A stretch of 64,000 nt of DNA, from the NCBI RefSeq assembly GCF_000739085.1, contig NZ_CP009110.1:1674001-1738000 (forward strand). Reading direction: 5' to 3'. This document shows positions 1-9,228 of this stretch, in pieces (position 1 is the stretch's first letter; the number at the start of each line of letters is the position of its first letter). The notes below the pieces were generated by a model, which did no database searches, was not told the origin of the DNA, and saw only the letters and a program-made list of their open reading frames with translations. Both the position numbers and the translations under genes were made by a program. The DNA is from Amycolatopsis methanolica 239 (GTDB lineage Bacteria > Actinomycetota > Actinomycetes > Mycobacteriales > Pseudonocardiaceae).

Positions 1-1
1 C

Positions 2-151
2 CGAAGCTTGGAACGCGGCACGGTGACCGCCCGAGGCGTCGACAGGTGCCTCCGGATCGCCTGGACCCTGGCCGACCTCGCCGACGTCGACGAACCCCAA
101 GCCGACCACGTCGCCGCCGCGCTGGAGTTTCGAGACCGGAGGGCCGCATGA
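2..151 (+). CDS. C-terminal end of ComM/YifB-like Mg-chelatase-family ATPase (partial)
   Basis: Only the last 49 codons are inside the window. The reading frame opens at base 2 with RSLERGTVTARGVDRCLRIA and continues to a TGA at 149-151. A Ser-Leu-Arg-Gly-type helix followed by the R-x-x-R-I-A-W-T-x-A-D-L helical bundle and an A-A-L-E-F-R tail is typical of the C-terminal domain of YifB/ComM AAA+ ATPases, whose genes usually lie directly upstream of dprA in actinobacteria. The family is linked to branch migration during natural transformation, but its job in actinomycetes is not established. The stop overlaps the ATG of the next small frame (ATGA at 148-151). The identification rests on a short tail plus gene order. 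Confidence 0.75.
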   Translation, partial: RSLERGTVTARGVDRCLRIAWTLADLADVDEPQADHVAAALEFRDRRAA

Positions 152-312
152 GCCATCGACCTTCGCTCCACCCCGGCCCATCGGGACGGCCACATGAGCC
201 CTCAAACCTCACACAGCGCATCACCTCGGCGCTGGCCAAGGCATATGTCACACCCACCAAGGCGCCCAGCCCCGCTCCCGCACCGGCACTCCACGCGGGG
301 AGGGCAGCATGA
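148..312 (+). CDS. Possible 54-residue small protein coupled between comM and dprA
   Basis: A 54-codon frame starts at an ATG overlapping the upstream stop (ATGA) and ends with a TGA overlapping the dprA ATG (ATGA at 309-312). A GGAGGG element lies 4 bases before its start and another GGGGAGG precedes dprA, so the arrangement looks like a translationally coupled chain. The peptide is rich in Pro, Ala, His and Ser and has no recognisable domain. It may be a real small protein, or a leader whose translation carries ribosomes across the gap into dprA. I do not recognise a family, and chance cannot be excluded. Confidence 0.35.
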   Translation: MSHRPSLHPGPSGRPHEPSNLTQRITSALAKAYVTPTKAPSPAPAPALHAGRAA

Positions 313-1469
313 CAACCCCCGAGTCCGTGAGCGACAAGCTCGACGCAGTGCGCCTGGCCCGCTCCTACCTGGTTCGCGTCGCCGAGCCGCCGGCCCCCGC
401 CGTGGTCGACTTCGTCGCCCAGCACGGGCCCGTCGCGGCAGCCGAGGCGATTCGCGCCGGCAACTGTCCCAGCCGCGTGCGCGACGAGACCGAGGCCCGC
501 CGCACGCACGACCACGCTCAGCGCGACCTCGACGAGGGGGCTCGCCTCGGCATGCGGCTGCTCATCCCGGAGGACGACGAGTGGCCCGGCTGGCCGCTCC
601 TGTCCCTTCAACTCGCCGCCAGCCGTGGTGTGCAGGGCGTCGCCCCGCCGCTCGCGTTGTGGGTGCGCGGCCAGGTCCGCTTCGACGAGGTCACCGAGCA
701 GGCCGTGGCGATCGTCGGCGCGCGAGCCGCCACCGGGTACGGCGAGCACGTCGCCGGCGACTTCGCCGCCGCACTGGCCGGCCAGGGCATCTCGGTCTTC
801 TCCGGCGCCGCCTACGGGGTCGATGGCGCGGCGCACCGCGGGACTCTCTTCGTCGGCGGCACCACCGTCGCGTTGCTCGGCTGTGGTCTCGACGCCGGGT
901 ATCCCGCCGGGCACGTCGTCCTGCTCGACAAGATCGCCGAGCACGGTGGGCTCGTCGTCAGCGAGTACCCGCCGGGCACACCGCCGGCCCGCCACCGGTT
1001 CCTCGTCCGCAACCGCCTCATCGCGGCGCTCAGCGAGGGCACGATCGTCGTGGAAGCAGGCCGGCGCAGTGGCGCCCGCAACACCGCGACCATAGCCGGA
1101 GCGCTCGGCAAGGTGGTGATGGCCGTGCCAGGGCCGGTCACCTCCGCGTTGTCGATCGGCTGTCACGAACTGATCCGCGAGTCCGGCGCCACGCTCGTGG
1201 CCTCGGTCGACGACGTGATCGAAACCGTCGGGCGGCTGGGCACGCCCAGGCCCGAGAAGGTCCGCTCGAAACGGCCGACGGACGGTCTCGGCCCGGACGC
1301 CCTGCGCGTCCACGAGGCGCTCGACCGGCGCGAGGGCAAATCCGCCGAGCAGATCGCGACCGAATCCGGGGTGCCGGTCGCCCGGGTCCGGGCGCTGCTG
1401 CCCGCCCTCGAACTCGACGAGTTCGCCGCGCGCTGCGAGAGCGGCTGGCGTCGCAGGACGAGGAGGTGA
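309..1469 (+). CDS. dprA: DNA-processing protein DprA
   Basis: DprA/Smf protects incoming single-stranded DNA and loads RecA in transformable bacteria; most actinomycetes keep it without known competence. The 386-residue product has a Rossmann-like DNA-binding core starting near residue 133 (AIVGARAATGYGEH, then SGAAYGVDGAAHRGTL) and the later S-E-Y-P-P-G and F-x-x-R-N-R-L-I-A motifs that define the family. A small winged-helix domain follows at about residues 330-373. The ATG at 309 has a GGGGAGG ribosome site and overlaps the preceding small frame. xerC follows after 70 bases, matching the usual actinobacterial order comM-dprA-xerC. Confidence 0.95.
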   Translation: MTTPESVSDKLDAVRLARSYLVRVAEPPAPAVVDFVAQHGPVAAAEAIRAGNCPSRVRDETEARRTHDHAQRDLDEGARLGMRLLIPEDDEWPGWPLLSLQLAASRGVQGVAPPLALWVRGQVRFDEVTEQAVAIVGARAATGYGEHVAGDFAAALAGQGISVFSGAAYGVDGAAHRGTLFVGGTTVALLGCGLDAGYPAGHVVLLDKIAEHGGLVVSEYPPGTPPARHRFLVRNRLIAALSEGTIVVEAGRRSGARNTATIAGALGKVVMAVPGPVTSALSIGCHELIRESGATLVASVDDVIETVGRLGTPRPEKVRSKRPTDGLGPDALRVHEALDRREGKSAEQIATESGVPVARVRALLPALELDEFAARCESGWRRRTRR

Positions 1470-1539
1470 TGCGATCGTCATCTGCCGCCGGTGTGGCGAT
1501 GCTTGACCGCGCGCGTCCCTTCGCGCAGCGTGAACAACC

Positions 1540-2532
1540 ATGTCCGCACGGGAATCTCGGGGCCGCAAAACGGACCTGCACGCCCTCCGGGACGCCCTGC
1601 CGCGCGCCGCCGCCGAGCTGGTCGACGCCTACGAACGCCACCTCGGGCTCGAGCGGGGGTTGTCCCCGCACACGGTGCGCGCGTACGTCGGGGACGTGGT
1701 GTCCCTGCTGGGGTTCCTGCACGGTGAGGAGCCGCGGCCGGATGCCGCCGCGCTCGAGGGCCTGGACATCGGAGCGCTGCGGGCCTGGCTCGCTGATCAG
1801 CGCAACGGGGGAGCCGGCCGGACCACCCTGGCACGGAGGGCGGCCTCGGCTCGGACCTTCACCGCCTGGGCCCGCCGCCAGGGCGCGCTCGACCACGACC
1901 CGGGCGCGAAGCTGGTCGCGCCACGCGTGCACCGGACCCTGCCGCCGGTGCTGCGGCCGGACGAGGCCGAGGACGTCCTGACGGCCGCGGGCAGCGGCGC
2001 GGCGCAGCAGGAGCCGGTCACCTTGCGTGATCTCGCTGTCCTCGAGTTGCTCTACGCGACGGGTATGCGCGTGTCCGAGCTGTGCGGGCTCGATGTCGAC
2101 GACGTGGACTTCGGGCGCAGGCTCGTCCGGGTCCTCGGCAAGGGCGGCAAGGAGCGCATGGTCCCGTTCGGCGCACCGGCCGACCGGGCCTTGCGTGGCT
2201 GGCTGGACCACGGCCGGCCGGCGGTGGCGGGTGCGGTGGCGAAGCCGCACGCGTCCGCGCTGTTCCTCGGCGTGCGAGGCGGTCGGCTGGACCCGAGAAC
2301 GGTCCGGCGGGTGGTGCACGAGGCTCTCGACGCGGTGCCCTCGGCGGCCGACATGGGCCCGCACGGCCTGCGGCACACCGCGGCGACGCACCTGCTGGAG
2401 GGCGGTGCCGACCTTCGCAGCGTTCAGGAGCTACTCGGTCACGCTACGCTTGCCACGACACAGCTCTACACCCACGTGACCGTCGAGCGGTTGAAGGCGA
2501 TCCATGACCAAGCCCACCCCCGATCCCGATGA
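1540..2532 (+). CDS. xerC: Site-specific tyrosine recombinase XerC
   Basis: Tyrosine recombinase of the XerC/D family, which resolves chromosome dimers at dif. The 330-residue protein has an N-terminal SAM-like core-binding domain (about residues 20-110) and a C-terminal catalytic domain. All six catalytic positions can be read: Arg177 in ATGMRVSEL, Lys201 in GKGGKER, His275 and Arg278 in [12 protein letters not shown], His301 in GHATLATT and the nucleophile Tyr310 in LYTHV. The last 29 bases overlap the start of whiG in another frame, so the two are probably cotranscribed and translationally linked. Intact, not a phage integrase remnant. Confidence 0.95.
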   Translation: MSARESRGRKTDLHALRDALPRAAAELVDAYERHLGLERGLSPHTVRAYVGDVVSLLGFLHGEEPRPDAAALEGLDIGALRAWLADQRNGGAGRTTLARRAASARTFTAWARRQGALDHDPGAKLVAPRVHRTLPPVLRPDEAEDVLTAAGSGAAQQEPVTLRDLAVLELLYATGMRVSELCGLDVDDVDFGRRLVRVLGKGGKERMVPFGAPADRALRGWLDHGRPAVAGAVAKPHASALFLGVRGGRLDPRTVRRVVHEALDAVPSAADMGPHGLRHTAATHLLEGGADLRSVQELLGHATLATTQLYTHVTVERLKAIHDQAHPRSR

Positions 2533-3727
2533 CCTCGGAGGACGGCAGGCAGGATCGTTGACACCGCCCGTCCCGTACGAGCCCGGAGAACGACCTGAGC
2601 CCGCTACCGAGAACGGTTCCCGTGTGACGGCCGATTTGCGAGCGACCCCTGCCCGCCCTGCCCCCGAGCAGGCCGGACACCCGATGCAGCCCAGGTCCGA
2701 ACCGGACAGTGGGCTTCGGAGCGAACACACAGGCGCACCCGTCCCGGGCGTCGGAGCTCGCGGTGATGCGCTCGCGGCCGGTGGCGAGGCACCGGACGGG
2801 GCCCGGCTCATCGCGAGCGGCGATTCCCAAGCCGCGGAAGGGACGCCCGGCCGCGCGGACGCGTCTGGGGCCACTCGCCCAGCTGCGGACATCGAGCCGC
2901 TGGCCAGTGAAACGGCAGTCACCAGCACCGCTCCAGCGGGTGGGTCCTCCGCCCGGAGCGCGGGGGACGGTGACTCCGCGATCCAGGCCGTGTGGCGCGA
3001 GTTCCGCGAACGTCCGGAGCAGCGGCTGCGCGAGCGCCTGGTCCTGCACTACGCGCCGCTGGTCAAGTACGTCGCCGGGCGGGTCGGCACCGGGCTGCCC
3101 ACGCACGTCGACGTCAGCGACCTGATCCAGTCCGGCATCTTCGGCCTGATCGACGCCATCGAGAAGTTCGAACCCGAGCGTGGCCTGCGGTTCGAGACCT
3201 ACGCGATGCAGCGCATCCGCGGCGCGATCCTCGACGACCTGCGCTCGCAGGACTGGGTGCCCCGAGTGGTGCGCAGCCGCGCCCGTGAGGTGGAGCGCGC
3301 CCTCGAACGCCTCGGCGGCAGGTTGCGCCGCACCCCGACCGACACCGAGGTCGCCGCCGAGCTGGGCATCACCCTCGACGAGCTGCGCGACCTCTACAGC
3401 CAGCTGCAGCTGACCAGCGTGGTCGCGCTCGAGGACCTCATGGCGGCAGGCCGGGAGAGCGGCTCGCTGGTCGACACGCTCCCCGACGACGACGCCATCG
3501 ACCCCGTCGCCGTGCTCGTCGACCGGGACAACCGCCGCCAGCTCGCCGAGGCCATCGCGCAGCTCACGGAACGCGACCGGATCGTGGTCAGCCTCTACTA
3601 CTTCGAACGGCTGACGCTCGCTGAGATCGGGCGCGTCCTTGGTGTCACCGAGTCGCGGGTCAGCCAGCTGCACACACGCGCCGTCCTCCGGCTGCGGGCT
3701 CGGCTCACGGAGCAGGCCGGGGTCTAG
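2504..3727 (+). CDS. whiG: FliA/WhiG-family RNA polymerase sigma factor with long N-terminal extension
   Basis: Alternative sigma factor that in Streptomyces commits aerial hyphae to sporulation. Sigma regions 2, 3 and 4 occupy roughly residues 160-405. Region 2 includes [20 protein letters not shown] and the core-binding [19 protein letters not shown] stretch; region 4 includes [20 protein letters not shown] as the -35-binding helix-turn-helix. The odd part is the first ~155 residues: a Pro/Ala/Gly/Glu-rich, apparently disordered leader, making the protein 407 residues where WhiG is usually near 280. The ATG at 2504 lies inside xerC; a shorter start near residue 150 cannot be excluded, but the frame is open throughout. 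Its TAG overlaps the TAG of the convergent M23 gene. Confidence 0.9.
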   Translation: MTKPTPDPDDLGGRQAGSLTPPVPYEPGERPEPATENGSRVTADLRATPARPAPEQAGHPMQPRSEPDSGLRSEHTGAPVPGVGARGDALAAGGEAPDGARLIASGDSQAAEGTPGRADASGATRPAADIEPLASETAVTSTAPAGGSSARSAGDGDSAIQAVWREFRERPEQRLRERLVLHYAPLVKYVAGRVGTGLPTHVDVSDLIQSGIFGLIDAIEKFEPERGLRFETYAMQRIRGAILDDLRSQDWVPRVVRSRAREVERALERLGGRLRRTPTDTEVAAELGITLDELRDLYSQLQLTSVVALEDLMAAGRESGSLVDTLPDDDAIDPVAVLVDRDNRRQLAEAIAQLTERDRIVVSLYYFERLTLAEIGRVLGVTESRVSQLHTRAVLRLRARLTEQAGV

Positions 3728-4779
3728 CCGGTCCACGGCTTGAGCCGGATCGCCAAGCCGGTTTGGACCAGGGGGAGCGGGTTCAGGTATTCCTCGCCCC
3801 GCCGGACGCCCCAGTGCAGGCAGGCCTCGACCGGACAACCCGGATGCCCGGCCTCGACGACCCCGACCGGCTGTCCCCGCCACACCTGCGTGCCGACCGG
3901 GACCGACGGCACGACCGGCTCGTAGGTGGTCCGCAGCCCGCCGTCGTGGTCGATCGAGACCACCGGCCGCCCGGCGACGAGCCCCGCGAACACCACCACG
4001 CCCGGCCCTGCGGCCAGGACCTGCTGACCGGGCGCCACGGCCAGGTCGACGCCGCGGTGGCCCGGCCCATAGGGCCCGGACGGCGCCTGGAACGGCCGGA
4101 CGACCGCCGGTTTCGGGGACAACGGCCACCCGAACCGGGGATCGAGCTCGCCCGCCACCGCGCGAGCCACAGCAGCCGGCCCAGTCCCGGGCGGGTCGAT
4201 TGCTGCGCCCGCCACGGGCGCCGGGCCCTTCGCTGCCGACCCGTGCCGGGAACTGACTGCGGCGGCCGCCGGCCGCTTCGTTGCCGGTCCGCGCGGTGAG
4301 CTGGTGACGGCCGCAGCGGCTGGTTCTGTGGTGGCTTGCGCGTGTGGCGAATTGGCTGCAGCCACCGGTCCTGCGGTGGCCGGGGTGAGGGGTGCGACGG
4401 CCGCGGCCGCTGGCTCTGGTGTGGTCCGCACCGGCGGTGGGGTTGCCGCGGCCACTGGTCCTGCGGTGGCCGTTCGGAGGGGCATGTCGGCTGTGGCCGC
4501 TGGCTCATGTGTGGCCCGCGCCGGCGGTGGGGTAGCTGCGGCCCCCGGATCTGCGGTGGGCGGTCTGAGGGATGTGCCGGCCCCGGCCGGCGGCCGCGCT
4601 GAGTGGGCTGCGGAGGCAGCTGCCGGTCCCGCGGTAGCCGATCCGTGTGGTCTGGCCGCCACTACCGATGATCCTGCCGCGTCCAGCCCCCACGGCACCT
4701 CCAGTGCAGCCGGGACCAGGAGCCACACCACGGCACTGACCAGCACGAACCCGGGCAACCGGCGAAGCACCACCATCAT
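3724..4779 (-). CDS. Secreted or membrane-anchored M23-family metallopeptidase
   Basis: A zinc peptidase of the LytM/M23 type, probably acting on peptidoglycan cross-bridges or sensing the wall. From the ATG at 4779 the 351-residue product starts MMVVLRRLPGFVLVSAVVWL, a good signal peptide or anchor. A GTG at 4911 would add 44 residues before the hydrophobic segment, so the inner start is preferred. Residues ~35-200 are an Ala/Pro/Thr linker made of degenerate ~20-residue repeats. The M23 domain follows, with HxxxD (His241, Asp245, HRGVDL) and the HWG motif (His322). An M23 gene in this place next to rpsB matches Rv2891 in M. tuberculosis, as I recall. Its stop shares CTAG with the whiG stop. 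Confidence 0.88.
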   Translation of the reverse strand: MMVVLRRLPGFVLVSAVVWLLVPAALEVPWGLDAAGSSVVAARPHGSATAGPAAASAAHSARPPAGAGTSLRPPTADPGAAATPPPARATHEPAATADMPLRTATAGPVAAATPPPVRTTPEPAAAAVAPLTPATAGPVAAANSPHAQATTEPAAAAVTSSPRGPATKRPAAAAVSSRHGSAAKGPAPVAGAAIDPPGTGPAAVARAVAGELDPRFGWPLSPKPAVVRPFQAPSGPYGPGHRGVDLAVAPGQQVLAAGPGVVVFAGLVAGRPVVSIDHDGGLRTTYEPVVPSVPVGTQVWRGQPVGVVEAGHPGCPVEACLHWGVRRGEEYLNPLPLVQTGLAIRLKPWTG

Positions 4780-5165
4780 CGGCCCAGCCTGGCGCACATC
4801 GGGCGCCACGAACGGGCGGCGATAGAATCTGTGGACAACTCCGCCTCGCCTGTGGACAACCGGCGCTGGTCGAACCGTCGGCGGCACCCGGGACCGCGCA
4901 GCCGATAACACCAGGCCGCCCGTGGTGAACCCCGCGCCGCCAGGGCGTACACTGTTCGCGCGGCCTGTCGCGACAGGTCGACTTCGCGTGTACGTGCACG
5001 TTCCCGCTCACGGAACCCACGGCGCCCGGCGGTCCCCGAGGAGTCATCCACGGGGTCCGGGCACCGGCACTGCACCAGGGTCGCCGGCCACCCGGCCGAC
5101 GGCGACAAAACCGACCAGCGCGTCCCGCGGGGCGCGCGCTACACAGAAGAGGTGCGGATCCGGCC
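4780..5165. other. Divergent intergenic region between M23 gene and rpsB
   Basis: This 386-base stretch carries the starts of two divergent transcripts. It holds two identical DnaA-box-like 9-mers (described separately). A possible rpsB promoter has a -10-like TACACT at 4948-4953, with a weak -35-like TGGTGA about 18 bases upstream. A leader of about 210 bases then precedes rpsB. The leader contains several GC-rich inverted repeats, for example CCTGTCGCGACAGG at 4964-4977, a perfect 14-base palindrome. Such leaders of ribosomal protein operons often carry autoregulatory folds, but I cannot assign one. No convincing gene is seen. Confidence 0.5.
4830..4859. promoter_or_regulatory. Pair of DnaA-box-like sites
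   Basis: TGTGGACAA occurs at 4830-4838 and again at 4851-4859, in the same orientation, 21 bases apart (two helical turns). Its complement TTGTCCACA is the preferred DnaA box in Streptomyces and relatives. Placement between the M23 peptidase and rpsB suggests DnaA could tune one of these promoters or be titrated here. Confidence 0.55.
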
Positions 5166-5987
5166 ATGGCCGTCGTCACCATGAAGCAGCTGCTCGATTC
5201 CGGTGTGCACTTCGGGCACCAGACCCGCCGCTGGAACCCGAAGATGAAGCGCTACATCCTCACCGAGCGCAACGGCATCTACATCATCGACCTGCAGCAG
5301 ACGCTGAGCTACATCGACCGTGCGTACGAGTTCATCAAGGAGACCGTCGCGCACGGCGGCACCATCATGTTCGTCGGCACGAAGAAGCAGGCCCAGGAGG
5401 CGATCGCCCGCGAGGCGCAGCGCGTGGGCATGCCCTTCGTCAACCAGCGCTGGCTCGGCGGCATGCTGACCAACTTCCAGACCGTGCACAAGCGGCTGCT
5501 GCGTCTCAAGGAGCTCGAGGCCCAGGAGCAGACCGGCGGTTTCCAGGGGCTGACCAAGCGCGAGATCCTGACGCTGACCCGCGAGAAGGAGAAGCTGGAG
5601 CGCACCCTCGGCGGTATCCGCGACATGCAGAAGGTGCCCAGCGCCGTCTGGATCGTGGACACCAAGAAGGAGCACATCGCCGTTGGCGAGGCGCGCAAGC
5701 TGAACATCCCGGTCGTCGCGGTCCTGGACACCAACTGCGACCCGGACGAGGTCGACTACCCGATCCCGGGCAATGACGACGCGATCCGCTCGGCCGCGCT
5801 GCTCACCAAGGTGGTCGCCGAGGCCGCCGCCGCCGGCCTGATGGCCCGCTCCAGCCGCAACGGCTCCGCCGCCGCCGAGGGTCAGGACAAGCCCGAGCCG
5901 GGCGTGTCCGACGAGCCGCTCGCGGAGTGGGAGCAGGACCTGCTGAAGAACAGCGAGGCCCCGGCCGAGCAGACCACCGCCTCCTGA
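5166..5987 (+). CDS. rpsB: 30S ribosomal protein S2
   Basis: Structural protein of the small ribosomal subunit, needed for S1 docking and initiation. The 273-residue sequence shows the family hallmarks: [20 protein letters not shown] at the start, later [11 protein letters not shown], then [12 protein letters not shown], and the [20 protein letters not shown] loop near residues 180-200. The C-terminal ~50 residues are an acidic Ala/Glu/Pro tail common in actinobacteria. The ATG at 5166 precedes the conserved start. It leads the rpsB-tsf operon, with an 11-base inverted repeat in the 69-base gap to tsf that could act as a partial terminator. Confidence 0.98.
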   Translation: MAVVTMKQLLDSGVHFGHQTRRWNPKMKRYILTERNGIYIIDLQQTLSYIDRAYEFIKETVAHGGTIMFVGTKKQAQEAIAREAQRVGMPFVNQRWLGGMLTNFQTVHKRLLRLKELEAQEQTGGFQGLTKREILTLTREKEKLERTLGGIRDMQKVPSAVWIVDTKKEHIAVGEARKLNIPVVAVLDTNCDPDEVDYPIPGNDDAIRSAALLTKVVAEAAAAGLMARSSRNGSAAAEGQDKPEPGVSDEPLAEWEQDLLKNSEAPAEQTTAS

Positions 5988-6000
5988 ACCTTTCCGGCAC

Positions 6001-6023
6001 GGCCGCGCCGGACCGGCGCGGCC
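6001..6023 (+). terminator. Hairpin between rpsB and tsf (attenuator-like)
   Basis: GGCCGCGCC and GGCGCGGCC form a perfect 9-base stem around a GGACC loop, 13 bases after the rpsB stop and 33 bases before tsf. There is no T-run, so it probably lowers tsf transcription relative to rpsB or stabilises the rpsB 3' end, as is common in rpsB-tsf operons. Confidence 0.5.
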
Positions 6024-6056
6024 CCCAAACTTTCCGAGAGGAACGGACACCGCACG

Positions 6057-6884
6057 ATGGCGAACTACACCGCGGCGGACGTCAAGCGTCTCCGCGAGCT
6101 CACCGGCTCCGGCATGATGGACTGCAAGAAGGCGCTCGAGGAGAGCGGCGGCGACTTCGACAAGGCCGTTGAGTTCCTGCGCATCAAGGGCGCCAAGGAC
6201 GTCGGCAAGCGCGCCGAGCGCGCCACCGCCGAGGGCCTCGTCGCCGGCGACGGCGGCGTGCTGGTCGAGATCAACTCCGAGACCGACTTCGTCGCCAAGA
6301 ACGAGCAGTTCCAGGAACTCGCCAACAAGATCGTCAAGGTCGCGCAGACCCTGAAGACCGACGACGTCGAGAAGCTGGCCGCGGCCGAGCTCGAGGGCGG
6401 CAAGTCCGTCGGTGACGCCGTGCAGGAGCTGGCCGCCAAGATCGGCGAGAAGCTGGTCCTGCGCCGCGTGGTGGCCTTCGACGGCCAGGTCGCGACGTAC
6501 CTGCACCGCCGTGGCACCGACCTGCCCCCGGCCGTCGGCGTGCTGGTCGAGTACAACGGCGAGGGCGACGGCGCCGCCGAGGCGGCCCGCAACGCGGCGC
6601 TGCAGATCGCGGCCCTCAAGCCGAAGTACCTGACCCGCGAAGAGGTGCCTGCCGACCTGGTCGACAACGAGCGCCGCATCGCCGAGGAGACCGCCCGGGC
6701 CGAGGGCAAGCCCGAGCAGGCCCTGCCCAAGATCATCGAGGGCAAGGTCAACGCGTTCTACAAGGACACCGTGCTGCTGGAGCAGCCGTCGGTCCTCGAC
6801 AACAAGAAGACCGTCAAGGCGCTGCTCGACGCGGCCGGCGTGACCGTCACCCGGTTCGCCCGGTTCGAGGTCGGCCAGCCGTAA
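6057..6884 (+). CDS. tsf: Translation elongation factor Ts
   Basis: Nucleotide exchange factor that regenerates EF-Tu-GTP. The 275-residue protein has the N-terminal UBA-like domain ([20 protein letters not shown], about residues 10-30), the [10 protein letters not shown] motif near residue 77 that contacts EF-Tu, and the core subdomains through [13 protein letters not shown] near residue 235. Length and order fit actinobacterial EF-Ts. The start is supported by an upstream GAGAGGAA. It is the second gene of the operon with rpsB, and a strong hairpin ends transcription 21 bases after its stop. Confidence 0.98.
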   Translation: MANYTAADVKRLRELTGSGMMDCKKALEESGGDFDKAVEFLRIKGAKDVGKRAERATAEGLVAGDGGVLVEINSETDFVAKNEQFQELANKIVKVAQTLKTDDVEKLAAAELEGGKSVGDAVQELAAKIGEKLVLRRVVAFDGQVATYLHRRGTDLPPAVGVLVEYNGEGDGAAEAARNAALQIAALKPKYLTREEVPADLVDNERRIAEETARAEGKPEQALPKIIEGKVNAFYKDTVLLEQPSVLDNKKTVKALLDAAGVTVTRFARFEVGQP

Positions 6885-6905
6885 CACGACGGCAGTGACG
6901 TGAGG

Positions 6906-6939
6906 GTGCCCCGTCTCCGTGATCACGGGGACGGGGCAC
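6906..6939 (+). terminator. Strong intrinsic-type hairpin after tsf
   Basis: GTGCCCCGTCTCCGTG pairs with CACGGGGACGGGGCAC over 16 positions with one G-U pair and an almost absent loop. It lies between the tsf stop and pyrH. There is no downstream T-run, which is usual for actinomycete terminators. It separates rpsB-tsf from pyrH-frr-cdsA. Confidence 0.8.
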
Positions 6940-6988
6940 ACTCGTGAAGGCAGGCTCCACAAGAGCACCCGAGCGGGCGGAGGCGGAT

Positions 6989-7738
6989 ATGGGCGAGGCG
7001 AAACGAGCCGACGGCGGTTACCGGCGGGTGCTGCTGAAACTGGGTGGCGAGATGTTCGGCGGGGGAGCGCTCGGCCTCGACCCCGACGTCGTCCACTCCG
7101 TGGCCGCGCAGATCGCGGACGTCGTTCGCACCGGCGTGCAGATGGCCGTCGTCATCGGCGGTGGCAACTACTTCCGTGGCGCCGAGCTGTCCCAGCGCGG
7201 CATGGACCGCGACCGCGCCGACTACATGGCCATGCTCGGCACGGTCATGAACTCCCTGGCGCTGCAGGACTTCCTGGAGAAGGAAGGCGTCCCGACGCGC
7301 GTGCAGACCGCCATCACGATGGGCCAGGTCGCCGAGCCCTACATCCCGCGACGAGCCGAGCGGCACCTCGAAAAGGGCCGCGTGGTGATCTTCGGCGCGG
7401 GCACCGGGATGCCCTACTTCTCCACCGACACCGCCGCCGCCCAGCGCTCGCTGGAGATCGGCTGCGAGGCCGTGCTCATGGCCAAGGCCGTCGACGGGGT
7501 CTTCACCGCGGACCCGAAGAGCGACCCGAGCGCGAAGATGTTCGACGAGATCAGCCACCGCGAGGTGCTCGAGCGCGGGCTCAAGGTCGCCGACGCCACC
7601 GCCTTCAGCCTCTGCATGGACAACAACATGCCCATCATCGTGTTCAACCTGCTCACCGAGGGGAACATCGCGAGGGCGGTGCGTGGTGAGAGGATCGGCA
7701 CGTTGGTGAGCACCTCCGGGGCCGGGCCCAGCGCCTGA
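6989..7738 (+). CDS. pyrH: UMP kinase (uridylate kinase)
   Basis: Phosphorylates UMP to UDP, feeding RNA, DNA and cell-wall nucleotide-sugar synthesis; bacterial hexameric amino-acid-kinase-fold enzyme. The start at ATG 6989 is chosen because GGAGG lies 5 bases upstream; a GTG at 6944 would add 15 residues and lies immediately after the terminator hairpin. The 249-residue product shows [13 protein letters not shown] (phosphate-binding Lys), [51 protein letters not shown] and the C-terminal [12 protein letters not shown]. It is followed by frr after 44 bases, as in most actinobacteria. Confidence 0.97.
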   Translation: MGEAKRADGGYRRVLLKLGGEMFGGGALGLDPDVVHSVAAQIADVVRTGVQMAVVIGGGNYFRGAELSQRGMDRDRADYMAMLGTVMNSLALQDFLEKEGVPTRVQTAITMGQVAEPYIPRRAERHLEKGRVVIFGAGTGMPYFSTDTAAAQRSLEIGCEAVLMAKAVDGVFTADPKSDPSAKMFDEISHREVLERGLKVADATAFSLCMDNNMPIIVFNLLTEGNIARAVRGERIGTLVSTSGAGPSA

Positions 7739-7782
7739 CCCCGAACGGACCGGGAACAACAGCACACACAACGGGAGTAGCC

Positions 7783-8340
7783 GTGATCGACGAGACCCTC
7801 CTCGACGCCGAGGAGAAGATGGAAAAAGCGGTGTCCTTCGCCAAGGAGGATCTGTCGTCGGTGCGGACCGGCCGGGCCAACCCGGGCATGTTCGCCCGCA
7901 TCATGGTGGAGGCGTACGGGTCGACGATGCCGCTGAACCAGGTGGCCGGCGTCAACATCCCCGAGGCCCGCATGGTGATCGTCAAGCCCTACGACCAGGG
8001 GCAGCTCGGCGCCATCGAGAAGGCCATCCGCGAGTCCGACCTGGGCGTCAACCCGTCCAACGACGGTCAGATCATCCGCATCACCATCCCGCAGCTCACC
8101 GAGGAGCGGCGCAAGGAGATGGTGAAGATGGTCAAGGCCAAGGGCGAGGACGCCAAGGTCCACATCCGCGGTGTGCGCCGCAAGTCCAAGGAAGAGCTCG
8201 ACCGCATCGCCAAGGACGGCGAGGCCGGTGAGGACGAGGTCGCGCGCGCGGAGAAGGAACTGCAGCACCTGACCGACAACTACGTGGCGAAGGTCGACGA
8301 GCTCGTCAAACACAAGGAAGCCGAGCTGCTCGAGGTCTGA
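7783..8340 (+). CDS. frr: Ribosome recycling factor
   Basis: Splits post-termination ribosomes with EF-G. The 185-residue product is the standard length. It begins at a GTG preceded by GGGAG and reads [17 protein letters not shown], then [11 protein letters not shown] near residue 30, the hinge region [13 protein letters not shown], and ends in a long charged coiled coil (residues ~105-185). Its TGA directly abuts the ATG of cdsA with no intervening base, so the two are surely one transcript. Confidence 0.98.
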   Translation: MIDETLLDAEEKMEKAVSFAKEDLSSVRTGRANPGMFARIMVEAYGSTMPLNQVAGVNIPEARMVIVKPYDQGQLGAIEKAIRESDLGVNPSNDGQIIRITIPQLTEERRKEMVKMVKAKGEDAKVHIRGVRRKSKEELDRIAKDGEAGEDEVARAEKELQHLTDNYVAKVDELVKHKEAELLEV

Positions 8341-9222
8341 ATGCCACAGGTGAGCGAAGAACGCGAGAAGGCCCCGGTGGCTTCTCCCGAGCCGGCTGAA
8401 CCGGCCAAGAAAACGTCGCGGGCCGGACGCAACCTCCCCGCGGCGATCGGTGTCGGGCTGGCACTGGGTGCGGCGATCCTCGTGTCGCTGCTCACCGTGC
8501 GGTACCTGTTCATCGGGATCATCGCGGCGGCGATCGCCGTCGGCACGTACGAGTTCGCCCAGGCGCTGCGGCGCGCTGCGAACATCCGCCTCGCGCTGGT
8601 CCCGCTGCTGCTCGGCGGTCAGGCGATGCTGTGGCTGTCCTGGCCGTTCGGGTACGAGGGCGCCCTGATCGCGTTCGCGGTCACCGTGCTGGCGTGCCTG
8701 CTCTGGCGGTTGCCCGGCGGTCCGGTTGGCTACGTGCGGGACATCAGCGGGTCCGTGTTCACCGCCGCGTACCTGCCGTTGTTCGGCGCGTTCGCGGCGA
8801 TGCTCGTCCCGCCGTCCGACGGCGTCGGCCGCGTGCTGGCGTTCCTGATCGGCGTCGTCGCGTCGGACACCGGCGGCTACATCGCCGGTGTCCTCAAGGG
8901 CAAGCACCCGATGGCGCCGTCGATCAGCCCGAAGAAGACGTGGGAGGGCTTCAGCGGGTCGCTCGTCGCGGGTGTCGTGGCGGGTTCGCTGACGCTGACG
9001 CTGCTGCTCGACGGGCAGGTCTGGCAGGGCGTGGTGTTCGGGGTCGCGATCGTGCTGACCGCGACCCTGGGCGACCTGGTCGAGTCGCTGATGAAGCGGG
9101 ACCTCGGCATCAAGGACATGGGCACGCTGCTGCCGGGCCACGGCGGGCTGATGGACCGGCTCGACTCGCTCCTGCCCTCCGCCGTGGTGTCGTTCCTGCT
9201 GCTGTCGGCGTTCCTGAACTGA
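8341..9222 (+). CDS. cdsA: Phosphatidate cytidylyltransferase (CDP-diacylglycerol synthase)
   Basis: Integral membrane enzyme making CDP-diacylglycerol from phosphatidic acid and CTP, the branch point for phosphatidylinositol, cardiolipin and phosphatidylethanolamine. The 293-residue protein has a ~35-residue charged N-terminus, about eight hydrophobic helices, an S-P-K-K-T-W-E-G-F-S-G motif near residue 200, and the family signature at ~245-278 (DLVESLMKRDLGIKDMG then LPGHGGLMDRLDS) with its conserved acidic and Lys residues. Immediately adjacent to frr. Confidence 0.96.
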   Translation: MPQVSEEREKAPVASPEPAEPAKKTSRAGRNLPAAIGVGLALGAAILVSLLTVRYLFIGIIAAAIAVGTYEFAQALRRAANIRLALVPLLLGGQAMLWLSWPFGYEGALIAFAVTVLACLLWRLPGGPVGYVRDISGSVFTAAYLPLFGAFAAMLVPPSDGVGRVLAFLIGVVASDTGGYIAGVLKGKHPMAPSISPKKTWEGFSGSLVAGVVAGSLTLTLLLDGQVWQGVVFGVAIVLTATLGDLVESLMKRDLGIKDMGTLLPGHGGLMDRLDSLLPSAVVSFLLLSAFLN

Positions 9223-9228
9223 CCGCCG

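Noticed and set aside
194..1981. 595-codon plus-strand frame, Arg-rich
   Set aside because: Shadow of dprA and the start of xerC in another frame; Arg-rich composition and no motif.
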